From positions 1-64,000 of the forward strand of contig JAHCMI010000026.1 in assembly GCA_019192545.1 (NCBI GenBank): 64,000 bases of DNA, given 5' to 3'. Each line of letters begins with the position of its first letter. The stretch's first letter is position 1. The stretch is from Rivularia sp. MS3 (GTDB lineage Bacteria; Cyanobacteriota; Cyanobacteriia; Cyanobacteriales; Nostocaceae). The notes below the pieces were generated by a model. The model did no database searches. It had not been told where the DNA came from and worked only from the letters and a program-made list of their open reading frames with translations. A program made the translations under genes and the position numbers. This document shows, piece by piece, positions 9,868-17,970 of this stretch.

Positions 9868-9893
9868 TGGTGCGTTACAGTATTATCAATATG
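9868..9893. repeat. Half copy of the GTAACG hairpin, overlapping the start of an ORF
   Basis: The left half (TGGTGCGTTACAGTATTATC then AATATG) matches the left half of hairpin copies 2 and 5. With 10353-10378 it forms a 25-base direct repeat flanking the membrane-protein ORF. The ATG at 9891 is the last three bases of this repeat. Confidence 0.7.
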
Positions 9894-10352
9894 TTTTTAG
9901 ATTTTTCAATTGGATTAATACTTTTTATAAGTTTGTGGATATTCTACGAATTGACAGCAATTTTTTACTTTATCATGCATGTTCCCATGATATTGTTTGG
10001 ATTCTTAGTAGCTGTATTTATTAAATTCTGGGACGTGGTTTATGAATTTATAATTAATGCAAGGTTGATAGTTGCTTATATTATTCCTTTTACAGTTCAA
10101 ATTTCTTTAGCTACAATCTGTACTGTTGTAAGAGGCAATATTAACGAAACTATATCTGTTAGAGATGTAATTATCATTTGTGCAACTCCTGGAATCATAG
10201 CTTTATTACCATATATTTTTCCAGGTTTACAGAAATTGCTTTCGTCAAGTGCTAAATATACTGTTTATAGTAGTTGTCTCGGCGTTTTAGGATTGATTAG
10301 TAATACTTTCATTTTGATATTTGGTGGATTAATTGGGTTTTACAAATTTTGA
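9891..10352 (+). CDS. Hypothetical integral membrane protein within a repeat mosaic
   Basis: I do not recognise the family. From the ATG at 9891 it is 153 residues with about four hydrophobic segments (starting IGLILFISLWIFY, MILFGFLVAVFI, LIVAYIIPFTV, and a C-terminal FILIFGGLIGFY). An upstream TTG at 9852 would add 13 residues, but those are encoded by the hairpin repeat, so I prefer the ATG. There is no clear ribosome binding site. The stop codon lies exactly at the next hairpin copy. The frame is flanked by direct repeats, which suggests it arrived or was duplicated with them. It may be a real small membrane protein or a decaying gene. Confidence 0.45.
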   Translation: MFLDFSIGLILFISLWIFYELTAIFYFIMHVPMILFGFLVAVFIKFWDVVYEFIINARLIVAYIIPFTVQISLATICTVVRGNINETISVRDVIIICATPGIIALLPYIFPGLQKLLSSSAKYTVYSSCLGVLGLISNTFILIFGGLIGFYKF

Positions 10353-10773
10353 TGGTGCGTCACGGTATTATCAATATGGTATTCAATGTTCAAATTTATC
10401 AAACCGTGACAGCACCCTACAATATTTTGCTGATTCCATAATTGAGGAAGTTTTATTTGTCACAGATGCATTTGATATAATTCCCTTTATAATGAGATAA
10501 TTACTTACTTTTTCCCTCAAGCTGTATATTTAATTGCTAATTTTTTTTAAACGTATAAATATCGCAATTTTTTTAATTCATAGCAGTTTCATGATATTCT
10601 TTTCTATAGAAAGGATTTTAAATAATGGAGAGGCTTGCCTGTTTAAAAAAATTTGTTTATACTCCATTATATTAAATTCATTATTTATTTTTAATTATCT
10701 CATATTTTTACCATTAAAAAAAGTTTTTTCACTTCATGAAATTGAAAATCAAAAAGATTTTTTATTTTTATAG
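10353..10773. repeat. 420-bp duplicated segment, copy B
   Basis: Second copy of the segment at 9171-9590. It begins with hairpin copy 5 (10353-10422) and ends with the short open frame 10534-10773. Differences from copy A are spread along the length, so the duplication is not recent. Confidence 0.8.
10534..10773 (+). CDS. Doubtful small ORF inside the duplicated segment
   Basis: A 79-residue, very hydrophobic frame starting with TTG. The only internal ATG, at about codon 20, would give a ~60-residue product with one or two membrane segments. In copy A the same frame has stops and a frameshift, though ~40 codons remain aligned (FSIERILNN is shared). No ribosome binding site is seen. It may be a remnant of a small membrane-protein gene or chance coding in AT-rich DNA. 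Confidence 0.2.
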   Translation: MLIFFKRINIAIFLIHSSFMIFFSIERILNNGEACLFKKICLYSIILNSLFIFNYLIFLPLKKVFSLHEIENQKDFLFL

Positions 10774-11013
10774 TAAAACTCAACATCCTCTGCGTAGATG
10801 TTAGGTTTTGCCATACCTGAACTTTGGAAAATTATCTATTAAATCTTATATTTAGTTATTTTGAAATGTATCAATGCCCAACCTTCGTTAGGATAAATTT
10901 ATTTAATATCTCCAATAAAAATAATCATCAATCCATCTTGACAAAGATATAAGTTAATTTGGCGCGATCGCCATCATACTTATAAAATTAACTTATTTAT
11001 TGCTGATTTTTTA

Positions 11014-11084
11014 TGGTGCGTTACGGAATTTTCAATCTTGTAATTTAAGATTTAATTTATTTGTGTCGTAACAGTACCCTACAA
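11014..11084. repeat. GTAACG hairpin repeat, copy 6
   Basis: Left end GGTGCGTTACGG, right end GTCGTAACAGTACCCTACAA; same orientation as copies 2 and 5. It lies between the repeat mosaic and the VapC remnant. Confidence 0.7.
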
Positions 11085-11101
11085 TCCCCAATTCCAAATC
11101 C

Positions 11102-11197
11102 TTATTCCCAAGGATTAATAATACTCAGAGAAACATTTTTAAAATCATCTTCATTCCGAGTTACTAAGCTGCAATTATGATTTAAGAAGCAAAATCC
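11102..11197 (-). pseudogene. C-terminal remnant of a VapC-type PIN-domain toxin
   Basis: On the minus strand, 31 codons followed by a stop read ...FLNHNCSLVTRNEDDFKN then VSLSIINPWE. LVTRN.xDF and a final NPW are typical of the last strand and helix of PIN-domain VapC ribonucleases. No start codon, no N-terminal acidic residues and no antitoxin gene are present, so only the 3' end survives. Confidence 0.65.
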
Positions 11198-11270
11198 GGT
11201 AATATCACTTCATCATCTAAAAATGTAATTTGTTAACTTGTATGCTGACGGGATAAATAATTTTGCTTTC

Positions 11271-11293
11271 TTCCTCAGTGTCTCTGCGGTTTA
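11271..11293. repeat. Dispersed CGCAGAG-type repeat before a start codon
   Basis: CTCAGTGTCTCTGCGGTTT, the inverted form of the family also at 18442 and 37434. It ends a few bases before the ATG at 11300, so the next gene has this repeat as its leader and no clear ribosome binding site. Confidence 0.7.
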
Positions 11294-11299
11294 ATTATT

Positions 11300-13672
11300 A
11301 TGAGTAACCATATCTTTGGTATACGGCATCACGGTCCTGGCTCAGCACGCAGTTTGCGTCGGGCATTGGAACAACTACAACCTGACATCATTCTCATCGA
11401 AGGACCTCCTGATGCTGAATCGCTTCTACCACTGGTTGTTTCATCGCAAATGCAACCGCCGGTAGCACTACTAATTTACCTTCCAGATAACCCTAAAGAA
11501 AGCGTTTACTATCCCTTCGCTGTATTTTCGCCGGAGTGGCAAGCAATACAATTTGGACTAAGTAATAATATTGCCGTGCGGTTCATGGATTTACCCCTAA
11601 CCCATCGGATGGCTATGGTAGAAGAATTACAAGCAGAGGAGATAGGGGAACAAGGAGAGGAATCCAAAATTCCCCAAGATCCATTGGGATTACTCGCCGA
11701 AGCCGCAGGATACAGCGACGGGGAACGTTGGTGGGAACATATGGTAGAAACACGCGGGGACAGTGTCGATTTATTTACAGCTATTTTGGAAGCAATGACG
11801 GCAGTACGTGAAGAAATGCCAGCCTCGGGAAATCCCATCGAAGGCAAACGGGAAGCTTACATGCGGAAAACCATCCGCACTGCCCAAAAAGAAGGTTTTG
11901 AACGCATCGCCGTTGTTTGTGGTGCTTGGCACGCTCCCGCACTTTCCGAAATGCCAGCAGTCAAGGAAGATACAGCATTACTCAAAGGTTTACCTAAGAA
12001 AAAGGTGCAGGCAACCTGGATACCTTGGACTTACAGGCGTTTATCTTACAGTAGTGGTTATGGTGCTGGTATAGAATCACCCGGTTGGTATCATCATCTT
12101 TGGAATTCGATAATTGGGCATGGGGGATTGGAAAGAGAGAATGATAGTGTAGATAATTTCTTCCCATCTCCCCCTTCGGGTTCGGTAGTTCGCTCAACGG
12201 AGGGAACCTCCGCACGCGACTACACTCACCATCCCCCTATCTCCCCCACTCCCCCACTCCCCCACTCTCCCACTCCTTCTATACCCATCACCTGGATGAC
12301 TAAGGTAGCTCGCTTACTGCGGGAACAAGATTTAGATGCTTCTTCAGCGCACGTTATTGAAGCGGTACGATTGGCGGAATCTTTAGCGGCTTTGCGAAAT
12401 CGCTCTTTACCTGGTTTAGCGGAATTGAATGAGGCTACACAAACGGTAATGTGTTTTGGTAGCGATTTACCGATGCAGTTGATTTTCGATAAATTAATTG
12501 TTGGGGAAAGTTTGGGAAAAGTCCCCGATGAAACGCCGATGGTGCCGTTGCAGCAGGATTTACAGCGCCAGCAAAAGCGGTTGCGGATGCCTGCAAATGC
12601 TACGGAAAAAACATACGATTTGGATTTGCGGAAGGAGAATGACTTGGCTCGCTCCCATTTGCTACATCGTCTTAATTTATTAGATATTCCTTGGGGGCAA
12701 TTTCAGCAAACTCGCGGTAAGAAAGGTACTTTTCATGAATTTTGGCTGGTACAGTGGCATCCGGAATTTGCAGTTAATTTGATTGAAGCCGGAGTTTGGG
12801 GAAATACGATTGCTGATGCTGCAAATAGTAAAGCTTGTAGTGCTGCGGATACCACTGATGAGTTGCCGGTGCTAACGGGTTTATTGGATAAAGTTATTTT
12901 GTCTAACTTGCCGGATGCAGTAATTCATTTAATGTCGCGGTTACAAAATGCTGCGGCTTTAACCAGCGATGTGACTCATTTAATGAATGCATTACCGCCG
13001 CTTGCCAACGTTATGCGTTACGGCAACGTGCGACAAACCGATACCGCAATGATATCTCATGTGGTTGATGGTTTAGTAACGCGAATCTGTATTGGTTTAC
13101 CTGGTGCTTGTGCTTCTTTGGATGATGATGCAGCAGCGGCGATGTATGAGAATTTAATGAAGGTGAATAGTGCGATCGCCTTATTACAAAATGAAGAATA
13201 TACTAACTCTTGGCGATTAGTTTTATTACAAATTGCAGATAATTCTCACGTACACGGTTTAATTTCTGGGCGTTGCAGTCGTTTGTTATTAGATGCTGAG
13301 GTTTTAGATGCATCAGAAGCAGCACGCAGAATGGGGTTAGCTTTATCTACAGCGAATGAACCATCCCAAGCAGGGGCATGGGTAGAAGGATTTTTAAAAG
13401 GTAGTGGTTTATTACTGTTACACGACGATAAACTTTGGCAGGTTTTAGATAATTGGGTAAGTAATTTACCAGAAGACTTTTTTGTGGCTTCTTTGCCTTT
13501 ATTAAGACGTACTTTTGCTACTTTTTCAGAGCCTGAAAGAAAACAAATGGGTGAGAGAGTTAAGAATGGTATTGATGGAAATAGTTCTGGTTTTGCTGAT
13601 GAGAAAGATGATATTGAACGTGAAAATGCGGTTTTGGTATTGCCGATTTTGAAGCAGTTTTTGGGGGTTTGA
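11300..13672 (+). CDS. DUF5682 family protein
   Basis: Protein of 790 residues. The N-terminus FGIRHHGPGSARSL (6-19), then IILIEGPPDAESLLPL (~30-45), and AVVCGAWHAPAL (~203-213) match DUF5682, a family with a TraB/ChaN-like fold rich in conserved His and Glu and a helical C-terminal half. DUF5682 genes usually stand beside MoxR-type AAA+ ATPase, vWA and SWIM-domain genes (as in the E. coli yehLMPQ region, to my knowledge). Here the vWA partner may be the gene at 22312, 8.6 kb away, and no MoxR gene is in the window. Residues ~290-332 are proline/serine-rich and are encoded by repeat-like DNA (12165-12285), an insertion between the two halves. The biochemical activity of the family is unknown to me. 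Confidence 0.8.
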   Translation: MSNHIFGIRHHGPGSARSLRRALEQLQPDIILIEGPPDAESLLPLVVSSQMQPPVALLIYLPDNPKESVYYPFAVFSPEWQAIQFGLSNNIAVRFMDLPLTHRMAMVEELQAEEIGEQGEESKIPQDPLGLLAEAAGYSDGERWWEHMVETRGDSVDLFTAILEAMTAVREEMPASGNPIEGKREAYMRKTIRTAQKEGFERIAVVCGAWHAPALSEMPAVKEDTALLKGLPKKKVQATWIPWTYRRLSYSSGYGAGIESPGWYHHLWNSIIGHGGLERENDSVDNFFPSPPSGSVVRSTEGTSARDYTHHPPISPTPPLPHSPTPSIPITWMTKVARLLREQDLDASSAHVIEAVRLAESLAALRNRSLPGLAELNEATQTVMCFGSDLPMQLIFDKLIVGESLGKVPDETPMVPLQQDLQRQQKRLRMPANATEKTYDLDLRKENDLARSHLLHRLNLLDIPWGQFQQTRGKKGTFHEFWLVQWHPEFAVNLIEAGVWGNTIADAANSKACSAADTTDELPVLTGLLDKVILSNLPDAVIHLMSRLQNAAALTSDVTHLMNALPPLANVMRYGNVRQTDTAMISHVVDGLVTRICIGLPGACASLDDDAAAAMYENLMKVNSAIALLQNEEYTNSWRLVLLQIADNSHVHGLISGRCSRLLLDAEVLDASEAARRMGLALSTANEPSQAGAWVEGFLKGSGLLLLHDDKLWQVLDNWVSNLPEDFFVASLPLLRRTFATFSEPERKQMGERVKNGIDGNSSGFADEKDDIERENAVLVLPILKQFLGV
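12165..12285. repeat. Repeat-derived low-complexity insertion within the DUF5682 frame
   Basis: The DNA reads CCATCTCCCCCTTCGGGTTC, then a CTCAACGGAGGGAACCTCCG-type palindrome, then tandem CCCCCACT units. Both parts look like intergenic cyanobacterial repeats (the GAGAGTGGGA units near 28482 are the inverse). The insert stays in frame and encodes about 40 Pro/Ser/Thr-rich residues. Confidence 0.65.
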
Positions 13673-13707
13673 AAATTGTATTTTATGTTTCAAATATACA
13701 AAATTAT

Positions 13708-13893
13708 TGGCTCATCAGTTGTTAGTATGCTAAATTCTGAATAAAAATTACCGAAATATTTACTGCGTAGGGATTTGACATTTTATATGCTTAATTTTTG
13801 ATAACTTTACTCTTTTTCCCCTACTGCCTACTGCCGACTGCCGACTGCCTAAAAACGACTACTTAAATAGCATACCAAGTGCTGAATAACCAA
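13708..13893. repeat. MITE-like element with terminal inverted repeats, copy 2
   Basis: Left end TTGGCTCATCAGTTGTTAGT-ATGCTA and right end TAGCATACCAAGTGCTGAAT-AACCAA form ~26-base imperfect inverted repeats. Inside lies CTGCCGACTGCCTAAAAACG, shared with the element at 27853-28032. Size ~186 bp, no coding potential. Confidence 0.65.
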
Positions 13894-13910
13894 ATTATTA
13901 TTTGATTTTT

Positions 13911-13977
13911 GTTAGCGCAGCGTGTCCGATAGGACAAATATTATATTTCCTATGTCCTTTGGATAGGTTGCGCCAAC
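13911..13977. repeat. GCGCA...TCC inverted repeat
   Basis: Arms 13911-13936 and 13952-13977 (GTTAGCGCAGCGTGTCC... and its near-complement ending GGTTGCGCCAAC) would fold into a ~26-base imperfect stem. It stands between the ends of the convergent DUF5682 and DraG genes and may also stop transcription. Confidence 0.6.
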
Positions 13978-14018
13978 TGACACATTAGGCTCGCAAAAAT
14001 AAAAATGGATACCTATAG

Positions 14019-15794
14019 TTAGAATTTAATTTCTAATATTTCTACCATATTGTCATCAGGATCGAGACAAAGGAAAGATCGACGTTCTTCTCTTTCATAA
14101 ATATCTCTTACTATTTTTGCTTCAAACTGACGTACATTACTATAAACTTCATCGAGTGAAGCAACCTCCAAATAAATTCTTTCAGGGTTTTTTTGATTAG
14201 AATTATTCAAAGACTGAAGTGTATTTTCTTTAGGGCTTATAGGAACTAAAACAATACAACCACATCTGACTGCATTTTTTGACTCTTTTTCTACTTTTAA
14301 GCCCAATACTTTTTCATAGAAAAAACGTGCTACGTTCATATCCCGAACTAATAGCTTTACCCCTATATTAACTACATTAACTGCTTTTAATTGAAAATTA
14401 GCCTTTGGGTCATTTTTTAACCGTGAAAGTTTCTTAAAATATAGAGACTGACCATCAGCAGTTAATAATTTTCTAGATGTTGCAATAGTTGATTTTGAAA
14501 GAGAATTATGATTTATAATAGAAGATAAATTTGCTTGTCTTCCATCTGGAAATGTAATATTATCACCAATGTTTAATTTATTAATATTTACTATCAATAA
14601 GTTTGCAGTGTTTTTTGTGACTTTCCTATTGTCTGCTTGCTTTGTTTGAGAACGATTTTGATTTTTCGCTAAATGTTCGGCTAATTGTTTTAGATAGTTT
14701 GCATCCTGAACTTTGTTTTTATAGTTTCTTAACCATTCAATACCGGCTAAAGCACCTAAAATTCCACCTGTCATTGAAGCAATAGTATCGGTATCAGAGC
14801 CTTCTGCAAATCCTGCTTCTATTATTCCTTGAAATGGATTTGCCGCAAAACGTGATGCTAAAAAAATAGCAGCAGCAGCAGATACAGTTCCAGCACCTTT
14901 AATACTTTTATTAAAACATCCAAGTTGAGTAAGAATTTCTTTTTCAATCGAAAGCGCACCCTCTTTCATCCCTTCTTGGCATTTTTCAAGAAGTTGTAAC
15001 ATTTCCTTAACGGTGACTTTCCAATTATCATCATATTTTCCGTAACTAACCTCTAATGCTGAATTCTTCCAAGTCGGACAAATATCATTTAAGTCAGGCA
15101 ACAATGACCAAGAATTAACCTCAGAAAAGACCTTATCAATAATTGCACCATATTCTAAAGTATTTGTCTGACGTAATGCTAGCCAAACAGCAAAACCATA
15201 AGCTAATGCACCTAATAACGCTCTCGGATGACCGTGGGTTGTTACACTATTAGCAACAATATTTTTAGCAATTTTTGCAAAGCTGGTTTCTTTTGCACCT
15301 ACTATACAGTGAGGCAGAATTCGCATTGCTGCTCCATTTCCACCAGCATCAAAATATCGCTTTTTATCCTTAGATAACCAAGGTTCTATTTCCCAAAGCC
15401 AACTTTTTGCGGCTCTTTTAGTAGCTCCACCACCACCTCGTTCATAATAAGTCCAAATAGGTAACTCTAGCTTAGTCAACTGATGCCACCATTGATTACC
15501 ATAAAGTAGACTTCTTCCAGTACACAAAATTAATTGTGTATCGTCACTATACTCCCCTGCTTGAATTATTTCTTCATGGGGATAGTATTGACCTCCTGAT
15601 TTTCGTTCCCATTGTTGAAATCCGTTTTCTAATACTTCTGCCACTGAAAAAGAATTTTTATCTATTCTTTTAGCTTCTAATTCTTGTGGCCATCCTAATG
15701 CATCACCTATAGCAGCGCCAAGAAATGCACCTTGTCCTTTTGTTATTAATGGAATTCTATTATTAATTTGGTTTTGAAACTCTTCTGTATTCAT
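14019..15794 (-). CDS. ADP-ribosylglycohydrolase (DraG/ARH family) fused to a VOC (glyoxalase-like) domain
   Basis: Fusion protein of 591 residues. Residues ~18-360 are a DraG/ARH-type ADP-ribosyl hydrolase: GAFLGAAIGDALGW (22-35), the metal-binding SDDT (83-86), HGHP (187-190) and EGSDTDTIASMTGG (331-344) are all intact, so hydrolysis of ADP-ribose links is expected. After a ~110-residue linker, residues ~475-591 form a VOC domain (VKLLVRDMNVARFFYEKVLG, later DPDDNMVEILE). VOC domains bind metals or small ligands; the fusion is unusual. It is the last gene of a three-gene operon, its ATG only 2 bases after the DarT-like stop codon. I infer that it reverses the modification made by that enzyme, as DarG does in DarTG systems. 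Confidence 0.85.
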   Translation of the reverse strand: MNTEEFQNQINNRIPLITKGQGAFLGAAIGDALGWPQELEAKRIDKNSFSVAEVLENGFQQWERKSGGQYYPHEEIIQAGEYSDDTQLILCTGRSLLYGNQWWHQLTKLELPIWTYYERGGGGATKRAAKSWLWEIEPWLSKDKKRYFDAGGNGAAMRILPHCIVGAKETSFAKIAKNIVANSVTTHGHPRALLGALAYGFAVWLALRQTNTLEYGAIIDKVFSEVNSWSLLPDLNDICPTWKNSALEVSYGKYDDNWKVTVKEMLQLLEKCQEGMKEGALSIEKEILTQLGCFNKSIKGAGTVSAAAAIFLASRFAANPFQGIIEAGFAEGSDTDTIASMTGGILGALAGIEWLRNYKNKVQDANYLKQLAEHLAKNQNRSQTKQADNRKVTKNTANLLIVNINKLNIGDNITFPDGRQANLSSIINHNSLSKSTIATSRKLLTADGQSLYFKKLSRLKNDPKANFQLKAVNVVNIGVKLLVRDMNVARFFYEKVLGLKVEKESKNAVRCGCIVLVPISPKENTLQSLNNSNQKNPERIYLEVASLDEVYSNVRQFEAKIVRDIYEREERRSFLCLDPDDNMVEILEIKF

Positions 15795-15796
15795 AA

Positions 15797-16480
15797 TTAA
15801 TTACAAGGTGTCCAAAGCGTTTCTTTAGGACGTTTACCTGAGCTTATTAATTTTTTTAATTTATATTTATCAAATATCTCAGATATAATCACAAATTTGT
15901 ATTTGCTATGCGGTATTCCCAGTATATCCAAGCGTGCTGCTTCTTTTTTTGCTTGCGTTTCGGTTGGTACTACTATTGCTAGTATGTCCGATAAACCAAT
16001 ATCATTAGATATTAAAACTTCCGCTTGATTATCTGTTGGACAGCAATCCAAATGAGTTAGTGAACGAGTTGCTTTTGTAGTAGAGCTTACAAACATATTA
16101 AAAAAACCCTGCTCGCCTTCTACTATCATTGCATGATTAGATGCAGCATTTATTGCACTGAAACGAGTACCGGGGAACCAAAGATATTTCGGGTTAATAA
16201 AAATAACTACCCAATCTTTGAATAAATCATCTCTAGATTTTGCTTTATCGAAATACCAAGCATTGGGATATTCAATTGAACAACAAATGTGGCATTCATG
16301 TCTATCAAATCTGTGAATATCTGTTGGTGTAAAAACACTACGTTCATCTTCTTTTAAATTTTTAGTTGCTAAGATACCTCTTTCTCCGGTCATTATATGA
16401 ACAAGGTTTCGTGAAGGAGTAAAATGGCAAAGTCGAGTTATTCCACGACGCTCAACCTCTTTTTTTATATTACTAATCAT
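15797..16480 (-). CDS. DarT-like DNA ADP-ribosyltransferase (DUF4433)
   Basis: Protein of 227 residues. The N-terminus LCHFTPSRNLVHIM (17-30) holds the His19/Thr21 NAD-binding motif of DarT; IEYPNAWYFDKAK (69-81) and VVIFINPKYLW (91-101) follow the DUF4433 core; NQAEVLI (151-157) supplies the expected catalytic Glu154. DarT enzymes transfer ADP-ribose from NAD+ to a base in single-stranded DNA (thymidine for DarT2, guanosine for DarT1) and act as toxins or phage-defence effectors. This member lacks the VPFYF-type segment of the best-known DarT2 proteins, so its target base is uncertain. Its ATG overlaps the helicase stop (ATGA), implying translational coupling. No macrodomain antitoxin is present; the DraG-type gene takes that place. 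Confidence 0.8.
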   Translation of the reverse strand: MISNIKKEVERRGITRLCHFTPSRNLVHIMTGERGILATKNLKEDERSVFTPTDIHRFDRHECHICCSIEYPNAWYFDKAKSRDDLFKDWVVIFINPKYLWFPGTRFSAINAASNHAMIVEGEQGFFNMFVSSTTKATRSLTHLDCCPTDNQAEVLISNDIGLSDILAIVVPTETQAKKEAARLDILGIPHSKYKFVIISEIFDKYKLKKLISSGKRPKETLWTPCN

Positions 16481-17874
16481 ATTTTCACTTTTTTATAAAG
16501 CTTAGCCTTTGTAGGTAGAAGACTTGTTAATTGATTGCTATAAGTTATGATGAGACGTGTTTTAGCCCGTGTCACACCGACGTATAATAATCGACCATTT
16601 TGAGCCTCAGCATTTTCTTTGCCGAAGGCTTGTACAACTTTTGGATCTGGTAACTTTGTGCTGCTACAAAATGGCAAGATGACAGCATCAAATTCAAGAC
16701 CTTTTGCTGAATGATAAGTACCATAACGAATACCAGGTCTTGCTTGCCAAGTTGTCATTTCCCGATGTAAACGAATGCTTTCTTTTGGTAGGTGTGGTTC
16801 TATAAGTTTTTCATCTTGGCGATCGCGAAAAAGAATTGCTACATTTTGTGTCTTTGCTAATCGGATAGCTTGTGAAATGACAAGTTTTATTTCTTGATTT
16901 ATGGAAGAACAATTAACTAAAGTTGGTAAAAGACCATCAGCAATTGGTGAAATAGGTTCTACTAAATCGGCTACATCTTTAAAATAGGGCATCCTAGAAA
17001 TAGCCAGTCCCAGTTGGGCAATTTGTTTCGTATTGCGATAATTTTCTTGGAATTCCCAAACCTTATTAATTTTGAGTTCCGCATCACGCCAAGATATACG
17101 ATTTCCATATATTTGCTGTGCAACATCTCCAAAAAAGGTTAAAGAACCATCTTCAGGAATGGCTTTAGCTAAAGAACGAATCATTTCCGGTGAGAAATCT
17201 TGACCTTCGTCAATTACAATATGTTTATATAAGCGCTGTGAATTATCGCAATCAAATTCTTCACATACAGCAGTTGCAATATCATCCCAATCATATTTGT
17301 ACCCATTTTGATGACGCAGTTTGAGATACATTTGGTAGATTTCAAACATCAGCTTTCTTTCTTCTTCTTGAAAGCGTATTTTTACATTTGGAGAAAGGTT
17401 ATAATCTGCAAATGTGGAAATTCCATGCTGCGCTATCCAGCTTAATTCTTCGGAAAAAAACTCTAGGGGATGTTTCAAAAGAGAATAATTTGAATCATAA
17501 ATCTGAGAAACTATATTTATCGCATTTATCGCTTCTTGTATTAATTGTTCACGTTTTTTTGCATCGATAATTATCTTAGCGGACATTTTATTACGAGATG
17601 CAAGATACCCTCTTGCAAATTTATGATAATTTTCAATAAATACGTTATTTAATCTATGGTCATTAATGTGTTTTAAGTAAGTAACAAGCGCTTTATTAAA
17701 AGTAACTAATAATGTTTTGCCGCAATGTTCAGTGCTTGGACTGGCAAGATAAGCAGAACGCAAAATAGCAAGTGTAGTTTTACCACTTCCCGCAGTTCCT
17801 AATACAGCAAAGTGTCCGTGTGCGGGTAAACATAGTACCTCCTTTTGGCGACCTATAGGCTGAGGTAGACTCAT
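16477..17874 (-). CDS. Small UvrD/Rep-like superfamily 1 helicase
   Basis: Protein of 465 residues with the SF1A motifs in order: Walker A GTAGSGKTT (~27-35), Walker B IDEGQDFSPE (~222-231), motif III LTFFGDVAQQIYG, motif IV ENYRNT, motif V TYHSAKGLEFDAVILP and motif VI LLYVGVTRAKTRL. It is much shorter than UvrD or PcrA (~720 residues), so the 1B/2B subdomains must be reduced. It probably translocates 3'-5' on DNA using ATP. It is the first gene of the operon with DarT and DraG, overlapping DarT by 4 bases. A helicase exposing single-stranded DNA would fit a DarT partner, but it could also be a sensor of DNA damage or phage replication. Confidence 0.85.
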   Translation of the reverse strand: MSLPQPIGRQKEVLCLPAHGHFAVLGTAGSGKTTLAILRSAYLASPSTEHCGKTLLVTFNKALVTYLKHINDHRLNNVFIENYHKFARGYLASRNKMSAKIIIDAKKREQLIQEAINAINIVSQIYDSNYSLLKHPLEFFSEELSWIAQHGISTFADYNLSPNVKIRFQEEERKLMFEIYQMYLKLRHQNGYKYDWDDIATAVCEEFDCDNSQRLYKHIVIDEGQDFSPEMIRSLAKAIPEDGSLTFFGDVAQQIYGNRISWRDAELKINKVWEFQENYRNTKQIAQLGLAISRMPYFKDVADLVEPISPIADGLLPTLVNCSSINQEIKLVISQAIRLAKTQNVAILFRDRQDEKLIEPHLPKESIRLHREMTTWQARPGIRYGTYHSAKGLEFDAVILPFCSSTKLPDPKVVQAFGKENAEAQNGRLLYVGVTRAKTRLIITYSNQLTSLLPTKAKLYKKVKI

Positions 17875-17970
17875 TATCTTTTGATGATTTAGTTATCATT
17901 ACTACTATAACTTTCAGTAGCAATACTGTTTGCCGGTGTTGTACAGCAAAATACAAAATCCAAAATTCAC
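17875..17970. promoter_or_regulatory. Divergent promoter region of the ADP-ribosylation island
   Basis: Only 96 bases separate the helicase start (minus strand) from the NADAR start (plus strand), so both promoters must share this DNA. It includes the small inverted repeat ATGAT...ATCAT (17884-17899) and a CAAAATCCAAAATTC repeat just before the NADAR ATG. No clear -35/-10 pair could be chosen. Confidence 0.4.

Noticed and set aside
9852-9890. TTG start extending the membrane ORF by 13 residues
   Set aside because: The extension is encoded by the hairpin repeat and lacks a ribosome binding site; the ATG at 9891 is preferred.
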